NCBI RefSeq assembly: GCF_009617585.1 | Contig: NZ_WIXI01000036.1 | Span: 23,072-87,071 of the forward strand | Length of the DNA: 64,000 nucleotides | Direction: 5' to 3' | DNA from: Endobacterium cereale | GTDB lineage: Bacteria; Pseudomonadota; Alphaproteobacteria; Rhizobiales; Rhizobiaceae | Part shown: in pieces, positions 44,762-54,188 of the stretch | Numbering within the stretch: position 1 is the first letter of the stretch | How the letters are laid out: each line of letters begins with the position of its first letter | Program-made: the position numbers and the translations under genes | The notes under the pieces: model-generated | The model's database searches: none | What the model saw: the letters and a program-made list of their open reading frames with translations, nothing else | Told to the model about the DNA's origin: nothing

Positions 44762-45784
44762 GTGGCGACAACAGCAGAATCGATCCGGACCCGGTTGACG
44801 TCCACTCAGCCGATCGAACTGTCGCTGGTCGTGCCGATCTTCAATGAAGAGGACAGCGTCGGTCCGCTGATCGCCCGCGTGCGCGAGGCGATGGCCGGTT
44901 ATGCCAGCCCCTGGGAACTCATTCTCGTCGATGATGGCTCCACCGATGCGACGCTGGCCAATGCCCGCCTTTCCGTCGGCGAACCCGGTCTCGACCTCAA
45001 GATCGTCGCCCTGCAGCGCAATTTCGGTCAGACCGCCGCCATGCAGGCCGGCATCCATCAGGCCGAAGGCCGACTGATGGCCACGCTCGACGGCGATCTG
45101 CAGAACGACCCGAGGGACATTCCGCAGATGGTTGCGGAACTGGAACGTCGCGAACTCGACCTTCTGGTCGGCTGGCGCAAGAACCGCCAGGATGGTCTGG
45201 TCCTGCGCAAGATCCCGTCGTGGATTGCAAACCGGCTGATCGGCCGCATTACCGGTGTTCGCCTGCACGACTATGGCTGTTCCCTGAAAATCTATCGCGG
45301 CTCGATCATCAAGCAGGTCCAGCTGATGGGCGAGATGCACCGGTTCATTCCGGCCTGGGTGGCCGGCGTGGTGCCAAGCTCGCGTATCGGCGAAATGCCG
45401 GTCACCCACCACGCCCGCGAACACGGCACCTCGAAATACGGCATTTCCCGCACGTTTCGCGTGATCCTCGACCTTTTGTCGGTGATGTTCTTTATGCGCT
45501 TCAAGGCGCGGCCGGGACATTTCTTTGGCTCGCTTGGCCTTGGGCTTGGCGCGATCTCGGCCATCATTCTGGCCTATCTCGGCTTCGACAAATTCATTCT
45601 CGGCAATGATATCGGCACGCGTCCGCTGTTCCTGATCGGCGTCATGCTGTTTTTGTCATCCGTACAGATGATCACCACCGGAATTCTCGCCGAGATGATG
45701 GCGCGCGTTTATTATCGCGACGACAGCACGCTCAGCTATATCGTCAGGGAAGTTTATGGCAGCGACCAGCAGCGTATCGGCTAA
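44762..45784 (+). CDS. Family 2 glycosyltransferase (DPM1/ArnC/GtrB-like)
   Basis: A 340-residue inner-membrane GT2. The GT-A fold starts SLVVPIFNEEDSVGPLIARV, with DDGS at 57-60 and the metal/catalytic DGD at 110-112 (LDGDLQNDP). HHAREHGTSKYGISRTFRV is the GtrB/ArnC-type amphipathic segment, and two C-terminal membrane helices follow from about residue 257. Such enzymes load a sugar on undecaprenyl phosphate. The GTG start has AGGAG ten bases upstream. The gene overlaps the GT39 gene by 29 bases. Confidence 0.9.
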   Translation: MATTAESIRTRLTSTQPIELSLVVPIFNEEDSVGPLIARVREAMAGYASPWELILVDDGSTDATLANARLSVGEPGLDLKIVALQRNFGQTAAMQAGIHQAEGRLMATLDGDLQNDPRDIPQMVAELERRELDLLVGWRKNRQDGLVLRKIPSWIANRLIGRITGVRLHDYGCSLKIYRGSIIKQVQLMGEMHRFIPAWVAGVVPSSRIGEMPVTHHAREHGTSKYGISRTFRVILDLLSVMFFMRFKARPGHFFGSLGLGLGAISAIILAYLGFDKFILGNDIGTRPLFLIGVMLFLSSVQMITTGILAEMMARVYYRDDSTLSYIVREVYGSDQQRIG

Positions 45785-47285
45785 ATCTTCGTCCTTTTTT
45801 GGCAAGCCACACACCATTTTTTGGCTGCTCCTCGCCTATTTCGTGCTGTCGGTGATCCTGCGGCTCGTCCGTTCGGATGCGCTGCAGCCGGATGAAGCCG
45901 AGCAGATCTTTCAGTCGCAATATCTGCTGATGGGTTACGGCCGCCAGCCGCCTTTCTACAACTGGCTGCAGATCGGCATATTCGAGCTTGTCGGCCCGTC
46001 GATCCTCGGCCTGTCGCTGCTCAAGAACGGTCTGCTCGCCCTCACCTGCATCATCTTTGGCCTCGCCGCCCGCACGGTCGCAAAAGATCGCGATATGGGC
46101 GCCGCCGCCATGCTGGGCGTGCTCACCATGCCGGCAACCATCGTCATGGTGCAGCGCGACCTCACGCATGCTATCGCGCTGTTCTGTTTCGTCGCGCTGT
46201 TTCTGCTGACGTTTTTCCGCACGCTGACGAAACCCAGCCTCTTGGCCTATCTGGCAACCGGCGTGGTCGTGGGCCTCGGCATCATCACCAAATACAATTT
46301 CGTCATCCTGCCAGCCGCCGCCATCATCGCCGCGCTCAGCGATGCCGACTTGCGCAAACGCGTGTTCGACTGGCGGCTCATTCCGGCGCTGGTCGTTGCC
46401 GGTCTGATCTGCCTGCCGCATATGCTTTGGGTTCTGCATAATCTTGATGCCGCCACTTCCGGCACGATTTCAGCCATGCATGACGATAGTTCCGGTAACG
46501 CACTTTTCGACCGCATCACCGGCCTCCTGTCGATCATCATCTCGGCACTGCAGGGCACCATCCCGACGCTGATCTTTTTTGCCATCGCCTTTCCAGGCCA
46601 GATCCGCGCCGCATGGCAGGCGGAGAACCGCTGGACACGGCTGACGGGCATCACGCTTATTGCCTGCCTTGCCATCGTCGCCGTCATCGCGCTTGGATTC
46701 GGCGCCAGCAGCATCCGGCAGAAATGGCTCGCGCCCTTCCTCATGCTGTTTCCGCTCTATCTCTGCATGAAACTGGATGCCGCCGGCGTCGAGGCGCGCA
46801 TCGGCCTCAAGCGACTGGCGATTGCCGTCCTCAGTGTCGCCACGCTATTCATCGTCTACCTGTTCGCCGCCAACGCACTCGGTCCGCTTTTCGGCAAGCA
46901 AGGCAAGGAAACAGTGCCCTATTACGCCTTTGTCGAGAGGATTCTGGCGGAAAACGGCAATGAACGCCCGACAGTCATCGTCACCGACAATGCCTATCTC
47001 GGCGGTGCCGCCCGCATTCTCTTGCCGAACGCACTGCTGCGGCTTCCAAGCGAGCGCACACTGGCCGATGCCACGCCCACACCCGCCGCTGGCAGCACGC
47101 TGGTGCTCTGGACCGGCGAAAATCCGGATGCGGAAACACAGACCCCGCCCACCGAACTGATGGAAATGCTTGCGAACTATGGCATCGCGGCAGACGCGCC
47201 AGCTAAAACGATGGCCGTGCCCTACCAGTTTTCTGGTGGCGCGAAATCGGCGAAGTTCAGCTATATGTGGCTGCCGGCTCGATAA
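45756..47285 (+). CDS. GT39-family (ArnT-like) glycosyltransferase
   Basis: A 509-residue polytopic membrane protein with about eleven helices and a C-terminal periplasmic domain from about residue 385. The conserved acidic first loop (RSDALQPDEAEQIFQSQYLL) and the following YGRQPPFYNWLQIGIFELVG match the GT39/PMT_2 family. That family transfers sugars from undecaprenyl-phosphate carriers to lipid A, proteins or other periplasmic acceptors. The 29-base overlap with the GT2 gene implies that the GT2 makes the donor for this enzyme. The acceptor is not identifiable. Confidence 0.88.
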   Translation: MAATSSVSAKSSSFFGKPHTIFWLLLAYFVLSVILRLVRSDALQPDEAEQIFQSQYLLMGYGRQPPFYNWLQIGIFELVGPSILGLSLLKNGLLALTCIIFGLAARTVAKDRDMGAAAMLGVLTMPATIVMVQRDLTHAIALFCFVALFLLTFFRTLTKPSLLAYLATGVVVGLGIITKYNFVILPAAAIIAALSDADLRKRVFDWRLIPALVVAGLICLPHMLWVLHNLDAATSGTISAMHDDSSGNALFDRITGLLSIIISALQGTIPTLIFFAIAFPGQIRAAWQAENRWTRLTGITLIACLAIVAVIALGFGASSIRQKWLAPFLMLFPLYLCMKLDAAGVEARIGLKRLAIAVLSVATLFIVYLFAANALGPLFGKQGKETVPYYAFVERILAENGNERPTVIVTDNAYLGGAARILLPNALLRLPSERTLADATPTPAAGSTLVLWTGENPDAETQTPPTELMEMLANYGIAADAPAKTMAVPYQFSGGAKSAKFSYMWLPAR

Positions 47286-47306
47286 GTTTCAGAGAGCCGG
47301 CTGCCC

Positions 47307-48662
47307 TTACGCCATCCGTGCTTCGCGCAGATGGTCGAGCCCGCCGCGCAGCTTTTCGATCATCTCATCCACTTCTGCATGGCTGATCACCAATGGCGGC
47401 GAAGCCAGCATACGGTCGGATGTGGCGCGCATGACAAGCCCGTTTTCAAGGCAATGATTGCGCACCAGAACACCAGCATCGTCCGGCTTGGCATAACGCG
47501 CGCGGATCGACTTATCGGGTGAAAGCTGCAGCCCGCCCATCAAACCCACGACCTGCGCCTCGCCGACAACCTCGTGGTCCTCGAGACTTTTCCAGGCTTT
47601 CGCAAAATACGGGCCGATATCGTCACGTACGCGGCCCACCAGCCCTTCGTTTTCGAGGATCGCCAGATTAGCGAGCGCCGCGGATGCCGCCACCGGATGG
47701 CCCGAATAGGTGTAACCGTGATGGATTTCTTCGGCCGCCAGCACATCTGCCACGCGGTCGCTGATCAGCACGCCACCGATCGGCAGGTAACCGGAGGAAA
47801 GCCCCTTGGCGATCGGCGCCATGTCCGGTTCGACACCAAAGTGCTGATGCCCGAACCATTCGCCGAGACGCCCGAAACCGCAGATCACCTCATCGATAAT
47901 CAGCAGAATATTGCGCGCCTTGCAGATGCGGGCGATCTCCGGCCAGTAGGTGGAAGGCGGCACGATGACGCCGCCCGCGCCTTGCACCGGTTCGGCGACG
48001 AAGGCGGCAACCTTGTCTTCGCCCAGCTCATCGATCTTGGCTTCCAGCTCACGCGCCATCTTCAGCCCGAACTCTTCGGGAGAAAGATCACCGCCCTCGG
48101 CAAACCAGTAGGGCTGGCCAATATGGTGGATACCTTCGATCGGCAGATTGCCCTGTTCGTGCATCAGCTTCATGCCGCCCAGCGACGCGCCTGCAACCGT
48201 CGAGCCGTGGTAACCGTTGCGGCGTGCAATCACCTGCACCTTTTCCGATTTGCCCTGCGCCTTCCAGTAGACGCGTGCCAGCCGGAACCATGTGTCGGTC
48301 GCTTCCGAGCCGGAATTGGTGAAAAAGACGCGATTGATATTAGGGCCCGCATGTTCGGTCACCTTCTGGGAGAGCAGCGTCGCCGGTTCGGTCGTGGTGC
48401 CGAAAAAGGTGTTGTAATACGGCAGTTCCTGCATCTGCCGCGCCACCGCATCGGTGATTTCTGTGCGGCCGTAACCGACATTGACGCACCAAAGGCCCGC
48501 AAAGGCGTCGAGATATTTCTTGCCGGAACCATCAAAGATATAGACGCCCTCGCCGCGGGCGATCAGCCTTGCGCCCTTTTCGTTCATTTCCGTCATCCTG
48601 TTGAACGGATGCATGTGATGGGCGGCATCGATGGCGGCGAGATTGGACAGTTTGGCGGTCAC
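47307..48662 (-). CDS. Class III PLP aminotransferase (polyamine/omega-amino acid type)
   Basis: A 451-residue class III aminotransferase. Motifs present are NSGSEATDTWFRLAR, RRNGYHGSTVAGASLGG, IIDEVICGFGRLG and PLP-Lys286 in PIAKGLSSGYLPIGG. The GTG start at 48662 is chosen for GGAG six bases upstream; the frame is open far further, but that part overlaps the glutamine-synthetase-like gene. It resembles putrescine/cadaverine-pyruvate aminotransferases (SpuC) in length and motifs. It diverges from a PuuA-like gene, supporting a role in polyamine breakdown. Confidence 0.86.
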   Translation of the reverse strand: MTAKLSNLAAIDAAHHMHPFNRMTEMNEKGARLIARGEGVYIFDGSGKKYLDAFAGLWCVNVGYGRTEITDAVARQMQELPYYNTFFGTTTEPATLLSQKVTEHAGPNINRVFFTNSGSEATDTWFRLARVYWKAQGKSEKVQVIARRNGYHGSTVAGASLGGMKLMHEQGNLPIEGIHHIGQPYWFAEGGDLSPEEFGLKMARELEAKIDELGEDKVAAFVAEPVQGAGGVIVPPSTYWPEIARICKARNILLIIDEVICGFGRLGEWFGHQHFGVEPDMAPIAKGLSSGYLPIGGVLISDRVADVLAAEEIHHGYTYSGHPVAASAALANLAILENEGLVGRVRDDIGPYFAKAWKSLEDHEVVGEAQVVGLMGGLQLSPDKSIRARYAKPDDAGVLVRNHCLENGLVMRATSDRMLASPPLVISHAEVDEMIEKLRGGLDHLREARMA

Positions 48663-48744
48663 GGCAGGCTCCGTCTCATGATTGTGCAGAGGATTCTTAA
48701 TTGCTACCAACGGGTCTCCGCAACAGCTGACTGACGGTTTTCGC

Positions 48745-50079
48745 ATGGCTTCCGACACCCCCAATCCCCGCATCGAGATTCTCATCGTCGGCATGAACGG
48801 CGATCTGCGCGGAAAACGCATTCCGACCGACGCGGCCGACAAGGTGTGGGCCGGAGCCGTTCGCCTGCCGACCTCGACGCAATCGCTCGACATCTGGGGC
48901 GACGACAATGATGACATCACTCAGTTGTCGCTAGCCTTGGGCGACCCCGACGGCATCTGCATTCCCGATCAGCGCAGCCATGTCGCCATGCCTTGGGCAC
49001 CGGAAGGCTCCACGCAGGTTCTGGCGACAATGCACGAACTCAGCGGTGAACCGAGCTTCATGGACCCGCGCGCCATCCTCGCCGCCGTTGTTGCGAAATA
49101 CAAGGCGCGCGGCCTGAAGCCGGTTGTCGCCACCGAGCTGGAATTTTACGTGGTCGAGGACGACTGGCGCGAAACCGGAAAACCGCAACCGCCGAAAAGC
49201 CTGCAATATCGGGAGGAGCCTAATGGCTTTCAGCTCTATGACATGCGCGCCACCGATGCGCTGGACGATTATCTCGAAACCGTGCGCGCCTACATCGACG
49301 CCATGAACCTGCCGGGCGACGCCACCACCGCCGAATTCGGGCCCGGCCAGTTCGAGATCAATCTGAAGCACCGCGCCGATGCGCTGGCCGCCGCCGACGA
49401 TTGCCTTTATCTGAAACGAGTCGCCGAACAGGCGGCGAAAAAGCACGTCCTGAAATCCACCTGCATGGCCAAACCCTATGCCGATCACGCCGGTTCCGGC
49501 CTGCATGTGCATGCCAGCATTCTCGACGCGCATGGCAACAACATTCTCGATGCGAAAGGCGGCGATCCGACACTGCTGAAATCCATCACCGCCGGCATGT
49601 TGCAGACAATGCGTGATGCGCAGCTGATCTTTGCCCCTTTTGCGAATTCATACCGCCGGTTTCAGCCGGGTTCCTTTGCGCCGGTTGATATCGACTGGGG
49701 CATCGGCCATCGCGGCACGGCGGTACGTCTGCCCGAAACCGATGGACCGGGAGCACGTGTCGAACACCGCGTCGCCGGTGCAGATGCCAACCCCTATCTG
49801 CTGCTGGCGGCGATATTGGGCGGCATGCTTCTCGGGCTGGAAAACACGCTCGATCCCGGCCCGATGACCGAACCGGGGAAAGACGTACCTGCGGGCACGA
49901 AGAAACTGACGCATGACTTCCTGACAGCAGTCGACGATTTTTCCGCCTCGCCTTTCATCCGTGAGGTCTTTGGCGCGCGCTATCAGAAGCTCTACGGCGA
50001 TACCAAGCGCAAGGAGGCGATCGCCTATCTGCGCACCGTCAGCGATTTCGATTACCGCACCTACCTGCCAAGGATTTGA
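48745..50079 (+). CDS. Glutamine synthetase-family protein (gamma-glutamylpolyamine synthetase-like)
   Basis: A 444-residue GlnA-superfamily enzyme. Catalytic landmarks are VATELEFYVV, TAEFGPGQFEINLKH, SGLHVHASILD, NSYRRFQPGSFAP and RVEHRVAGADANPYL. The N-terminal beta-grasp is short and the adenylylation loop (NLYDLP) is missing, as in PuuA/GlnA3-type enzymes that glutamylate putrescine or other amines. The divergent class III aminotransferase fits a polyamine-use unit. The start at 48745 fits the family start; no strong ribosome site. Confidence 0.86.
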   Translation: MASDTPNPRIEILIVGMNGDLRGKRIPTDAADKVWAGAVRLPTSTQSLDIWGDDNDDITQLSLALGDPDGICIPDQRSHVAMPWAPEGSTQVLATMHELSGEPSFMDPRAILAAVVAKYKARGLKPVVATELEFYVVEDDWRETGKPQPPKSLQYREEPNGFQLYDMRATDALDDYLETVRAYIDAMNLPGDATTAEFGPGQFEINLKHRADALAAADDCLYLKRVAEQAAKKHVLKSTCMAKPYADHAGSGLHVHASILDAHGNNILDAKGGDPTLLKSITAGMLQTMRDAQLIFAPFANSYRRFQPGSFAPVDIDWGIGHRGTAVRLPETDGPGARVEHRVAGADANPYLLLAAILGGMLLGLENTLDPGPMTEPGKDVPAGTKKLTHDFLTAVDDFSASPFIREVFGARYQKLYGDTKRKEAIAYLRTVSDFDYRTYLPRI

Positions 50080-50095
50080 GAGGTTTCGACTACCC

Positions 50096-50671
50096 ATGAA
50101 AACTCTGATGAAATGCTTGGCCATCGCCGGCTCCATCATGGTGGTGGCATTGATAGCTGCTGCTGTCGCCATCATCGTCGACGGACTGAACGATCGTACC
50201 GAAGCGGCCGATGTCGCGGTGGTGCTCGGTTCCAAGGTTATGCCGGATGGCACGCCCTCTCCCCGCCTGAAAGCCCGGCTTGATCGCGGCATCGAGCTTT
50301 ATCGAGACAATCACGTCCTCTTCGTGCTGGTCAGTGGCGGCACCGGCAAGGAAGGGTTTAGCGAAGGCCGGGTGATGCGTGATTACGCGATTGCGCAGGG
50401 CGTGCCGGAGGACCGCGTCATCATGGATGAAGCCGGCAACACCACCGGCGCCACCGCGGAAAACGCTGCGCGGATGATGCGGGAACGCGGCCTGACATCA
50501 GCCATTGCCGTGTCGCAATATTTCCATATCTCCCGCACCCGCATGGCCCTGAGTGATGCCGGCATAACCGATGTCGGCGGTGCACATGCGGGCTATTTCG
50601 AACTGCGGGATCTCTATTCGATTGCCCGCGAAATCCCGGCGATCGGGAAATACTGGCTGGCTCGGGGCTGA
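50096..50671 (+). CDS. YdcF/SanA-type DUF218 membrane protein
   Basis: A 191-residue protein with one N-terminal helix (CLAIAGSIMVVALIAAAVAI) and a periplasmic DUF218 domain. The domain shows AADVAVVLGSKVMPDGTPSP, LVSGGTGKEGFSEG, DEAGNTTGATAENA and AVSQYFHISRTRMAL. In Escherichia coli, SanA and related ElyC act in envelope/peptidoglycan-precursor homeostasis. It begins 16 bases after the glutamine-synthetase-like gene and may be co-transcribed. Confidence 0.87.
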   Translation: MKTLMKCLAIAGSIMVVALIAAAVAIIVDGLNDRTEAADVAVVLGSKVMPDGTPSPRLKARLDRGIELYRDNHVLFVLVSGGTGKEGFSEGRVMRDYAIAQGVPEDRVIMDEAGNTTGATAENAARMMRERGLTSAIAVSQYFHISRTRMALSDAGITDVGGAHAGYFELRDLYSIAREIPAIGKYWLARG

Positions 50672-50722
50672 CGCAAAACTGCTTCCTCGCCCTTCATCCT
50701 CCGGCGTGCAAGCAATGCAGGT

Positions 50723-51430
50723 TTACGGGCAGGCCAGTTGCTCGCCGGAGGCCGAATCCTCGTAACTGGCCGCTATGCGCAGATCGGCATGGACACGCAC
50801 GCGCGTTATGCTGACATCGGTGCGGGCACCGGTTTTCGGGTCAATCCATTTCGGCAAGGCAGTTTCGATATCCTTGCCCGGATTCTTGCCAATATGGCTC
50901 AACACGTCGCCTTGCGGCACCCTCGCAGGCTCGAAATCCCAGCGCATGTTCATGTACCAGTCCTGCCCTTGCCGAACAGGCTCGCCATCGGGAAGCCATT
51001 TCTGAATATCTTCGGGGCGGCTGTCCGCGCGTAAATCGACTGTAATCAGGCTTTTGGTGAGGCCCGTCGGGTTATCCTGCGTTCCCGGAGCATCTGACAG
51101 CAGTTCAATGATCGGCCTGTTGAAACCGTATTCGTTGAACTCCAGCCTGTAGAATATCTGAACCTTGCTGCCGTTCTCCAGAGGCCGGGCATGTTCCAGC
51201 CGCCCGAGATATGGTGGATTGCACAGGGCCTGCGGTTCATCGGTAGTGGCAACGGTCGGACGATGCCAGAAATCCTCCAGCTCTGTCTTGAAAGTCTCTC
51301 CGTTGTCGAAATCGAACTCGACGGTGACAAACCCGCGCGAAGTCTTTCCCGAACTGGCCGAGGCGACACCCGCAAATGGCAGGATGACCAGCACGGCCAG
51401 AATAGTCGAAAACCTGCTTCGCATATGCAT
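50723..51430 (-). CDS. Exported hypothetical protein, 235 aa
   Basis: A signal peptide (MHMRSRFSTILAVLVILPFA, cleavage near GVASA, residue 25) precedes a soluble domain. That domain is rich in aromatic and acidic residues (FVTVEFDFDNGETFKTELED, then QIFYRLEFNEYGFNRPIIEL). Cysteines occur near LCNPPYLG and at the C-terminus (LACP). I recognise no family. The DUF3592 gene lies 21 bases upstream on the same strand, so they form a pair. Confidence 0.68.
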   Translation of the reverse strand: MHMRSRFSTILAVLVILPFAGVASASSGKTSRGFVTVEFDFDNGETFKTELEDFWHRPTVATTDEPQALCNPPYLGRLEHARPLENGSKVQIFYRLEFNEYGFNRPIIELLSDAPGTQDNPTGLTKSLITVDLRADSRPEDIQKWLPDGEPVRQGQDWYMNMRWDFEPARVPQGDVLSHIGKNPGKDIETALPKWIDPKTGARTDVSITRVRVHADLRIAASYEDSASGEQLACP

Positions 51431-51451
51431 GGGGCCATCGTCCTTCCTATT

Positions 51452-52156
51452 TTACGCCATTTCCGGCAAAAACGTCGTATCCACCCAATGACGTTTCGGG
51501 TTTTTAGGATCGATGCGTACGTTGATCTGTTTCTGCGTCACATAGTCCGTCGGGTCGAACCAGAAATTATCGCTGGCGAAGACATGCACCTTGCGGGTTG
51601 CCGGGTCCTGCCACTGGCACATGACCCGCCACGGATGGCTGCCATTGACCTTCAATGAACCGTTGCGCTCAACGCCCCTGACATCGGCAAGGACTAACCG
51701 GCCGTTTGCCTGAAGGCTACGTTTGCGGGCACCGTAAAACAGACCGTAAGCGATCATGCCGCCGCCGATCAGGAAGAATATCGCACCGAATGCACCAGGG
51801 ATCAGCACCAAGCCCCAAAGACTGAAAAGGCCTTCGACCTTTGCGTCGGCCGGTTGATCGGCCTGATACAGAACCTGCACCGTATCGCCACGCGAATAGG
51901 CCGGCGAACTGCTGCTCCAGCTTGTTACAAAGGTTCTCTCCATGCCATCGGCAGCGGTAAAGCGCACCACCGGGCTGTACATCGTCGAATCCGACGAGCG
52001 CGACCGCTCCAGATCGATCACCACCCCTTCGGCACGCATCGCGGATGCCACAAAACTGCTGGTCGACAGATAGAACCATAGTGCCGCGGCAAGAGCTACC
52101 GCACCAACCACCGCGAAACTGATCTTGACAAAATTGATGATGAAGGTCGGCGACAT
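51452..52156 (-). CDS. DUF3592 membrane protein
   Basis: A 234-residue protein with one N-terminal helix (about 8-30) and one central helix (ALVLIP-type region 113-145, LWGLVLIPGAFGAIFFLIGG). Between them is the DUF3592 beta domain (SPVVRFTAADGMERTFVTSW, then YSRGDTVQVLYQADQPADAK). A second, similar beta domain follows the central helix. Function unknown. It is probably co-transcribed with the exported protein at 50723. Confidence 0.82.
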   Translation of the reverse strand: MSPTFIINFVKISFAVVGAVALAAALWFYLSTSSFVASAMRAEGVVIDLERSRSSDSTMYSPVVRFTAADGMERTFVTSWSSSSPAYSRGDTVQVLYQADQPADAKVEGLFSLWGLVLIPGAFGAIFFLIGGGMIAYGLFYGARKRSLQANGRLVLADVRGVERNGSLKVNGSHPWRVMCQWQDPATRKVHVFASDNFWFDPTDYVTQKQINVRIDPKNPKRHWVDTTFLPEMA

Positions 52157-52332
52157 CGATATTCCGCTTTCAAAATGAACAATTCACGCAACAAGCCCGA
52201 CCAGCTTTGCAGCCAGACCGGGTTCATCGAAAGCCGGAATACAAAACGCTTGACGGCCGCGACCGAAATAGCGCGTCCGCCAATAGCTTCAATTGTCAGG
52301 GTATTCTTACCCGCGCGACCGTTGGACGCCGC

Positions 52333-52860
52333 CTACTCCACTCCGAAAAGCAGCGTCTCCAGGATCTGCCCATGCGCACGGGTGACAGAGGCGTCGGCCC
52401 TGGCTTCACGGATGGCGCGGCGTGCAGCCATGGTTGCCGGTGGCTCGAGCAATTCGGCCAACAGGCGCCTTGAGCGCACCTTGTCTGCGGATGGCACGGT
52501 ATCGATGAGCGGCTCGTCATCGCCGAGATCGGTATAGAGCGTGACCTCCTGAGGCGGAAACGCGTCACGAAGTTCGCTGATGATTTCGACGAGAGCCCGG
52601 TGGCTCACCTCACGTTCCGCCATGCGCGGGTTGCGATAGGCAAGATCTCGACGGCGCTGCTGAAGCGCAAGCGCAAGTTCGGCGCGTTCGGCAAAAGTGG
52701 CAATAATCCCGGCCTTGGCCTCGTCGCAACTGGCCGTGAATTCGGGAAGTTCAAACATCAAGTCGGTCTGCTCAACGGTCAAACCGCCTGCAAACACCGG
52801 ATTATACGCAATACCCATAATGTCAGCCCGTTCATTCGGACAGGAAAAAGAGGCGGTCAT
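52333..52860 (-). CDS. Hypothetical protein, 175 aa
   Basis: A soluble, Arg/Glu-rich, mostly helical protein. The middle reads ATFAERAELALALQQRRRDL and SHRALVEIISELRDAFPPQE, ending ARADASVTRAHGQILETLLFG. I start at 52860 because a purine-rich AGGGGG stands directly upstream; an ATG 14 codons later is possible. No domain is recognised. It stands alone between DUF3592 and a lipid kinase gene, all on the minus strand. Confidence 0.55.
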   Translation of the reverse strand: MTASFSCPNERADIMGIAYNPVFAGGLTVEQTDLMFELPEFTASCDEAKAGIIATFAERAELALALQQRRRDLAYRNPRMAEREVSHRALVEIISELRDAFPPQEVTLYTDLGDDEPLIDTVPSADKVRSRRLLAELLEPPATMAARRAIREARADASVTRAHGQILETLLFGVE

Positions 52861-52980
52861 GCCCCCTGCCTGATAAAAGTCCCGATAAGGATATCCGAAA
52901 GCTAGGCCCGCCCCCTTAAGAGGGGCTTAAACACGACTATGAGTTTTCATCTAGCGAATGGCGCGCTGCCGCCAAACCGG

Positions 52981-53886
52981 TCACACGGTCCGTGGCGCCA
53001 CCAGAACCTTCAGTTCGCCGGCATGAATTTGAAGATGCACATCGCGCGCCATCGGCAGAAGCTCACCATCGATGACGCAGCGCACGTCATGGCGCTTCTT
53101 TGGGAAATGCAGCTCGATCGAGGTCGCCGTCATGGCCGTGACCGCCGGGTTTTCCTTCAGGCGACCACGCAGAATATCGACAAAGAGCTTCATTGCGGTT
53201 GGCGGCGTCAGCGGCTCGGCGAGATAGAAACCAAGCTCTCCGCGCGTCAGATCGTCCGCATACATGAGTGCATCACGGCCGAATTCATTGTTGGAAACGG
53301 AAATGGCTGAAACCTTGCGATGGGCATTGTTTCCGGCCGCGTTGAATTCCACCTCGAAGACCGGCGGGTTGAACACCACGCCGAGTGCAGCCCGCGTGCT
53401 CGCCCGGATTTTTCCCAGCCGCGAGGCAAAAGTCATCGAATCCCGGTAGCGAACCATGCGGGAATGCATCCCGGCGGAAAACTGGTGAATGAAAGTGCGG
53501 TCGTTGGCGCTGGCGATATCGACATTCAGCACCTCGCCCTTGGCCAAAACGTCGAGAACCTGAAAGATATCGAGCGGCAGTTTCAGCGAGCGGGCAAACA
53601 GGTTCATCGTACCGGCCGGCACAACACCGAGCACCAGTCCGTGCCGCCATGCAATCGCAGCCGCAGCCGAAATCGTGCCATCGCCGCCACCGGCAATCAG
53701 CCCTTCCACACCGGCCTCGTCGGCCGCGCGCTCCATGGCATCGACAACATCCTTGCCGGCAACCACCCGGCAATCGATCTCATGCCCCGCAGCGCGAAAG
53801 ATATTTTCGGCACGCTCCGCATAGGCCCCCATATCGGTGGTGCGAAAAGTGCCGCCGTCGCGGTTAAAGATGGCTACGAGCTTCAT
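52981..53886 (-). CDS. Diacylglycerol/lipid kinase family protein
   Basis: A 301-residue protein of the DAGK catalytic family (YegS/DgkB-like). The nucleotide-binding motif GGGDGT is at residues 66-71, followed by VVPAGTMNLFARSLKLP (G-T-x-N-x-F-A-R), the standard lipid-kinase block. It would phosphorylate a lipid using ATP and Mg2+; the substrate is uncertain. The start at 53886 fits the family; the frame is open 25 codons further without resemblance. Confidence 0.88.
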   Translation of the reverse strand: MKLVAIFNRDGGTFRTTDMGAYAERAENIFRAAGHEIDCRVVAGKDVVDAMERAADEAGVEGLIAGGGDGTISAAAAIAWRHGLVLGVVPAGTMNLFARSLKLPLDIFQVLDVLAKGEVLNVDIASANDRTFIHQFSAGMHSRMVRYRDSMTFASRLGKIRASTRAALGVVFNPPVFEVEFNAAGNNAHRKVSAISVSNNEFGRDALMYADDLTRGELGFYLAEPLTPPTAMKLFVDILRGRLKENPAVTAMTATSIELHFPKKRHDVRCVIDGELLPMARDVHLQIHAGELKVLVAPRTV

Positions 53887-54077
53887 GGGAACTTTCAGAT
53901 GCTGGGCAGAAAAGGCCGGGTCAATAACGAGCCAACAGGAAATTGGTTGCGTGGCATGCACTTAGCAAGATGCTGGCTGACAAAAAGCTGACTTGCAAAG
54001 AAGCCACACTTTTGCGTGATCGCAAAAACTCGATTCGTTCTGCACTACCAAGGCGCGAAATCCTATGTTAGCGTTGC

Positions 54078-54094
54078 ATCAAGATCATCTTGAT
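54078..54094. promoter_or_regulatory. Perfect palindrome ATCAAGATcATCTTGAT, candidate operator
   Basis: An 8-bp perfect inverted repeat around one central base, 95 bases upstream of the MFS start at 54189, in an otherwise featureless intergenic region. The shape suits a dimeric MarR- or TetR-type repressor, but no regulator gene is adjacent. Confidence 0.5.
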
Positions 54095-54188
54095 GATCTA
54101 CACCTCCAGCGCGGGCAAGCTGTGTTTACGGCTTCGCCCGTTCTTTTTGCGCTTCGCAACCACCTTAAAAATATGACCGATTTTTCCC

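Noticed and set aside
47574..48734. 386-codon plus-strand frame opposite the class III aminotransferase
   Set aside because: Antisense shadow; the aminotransferase carries all PLP motifs including the Lys.
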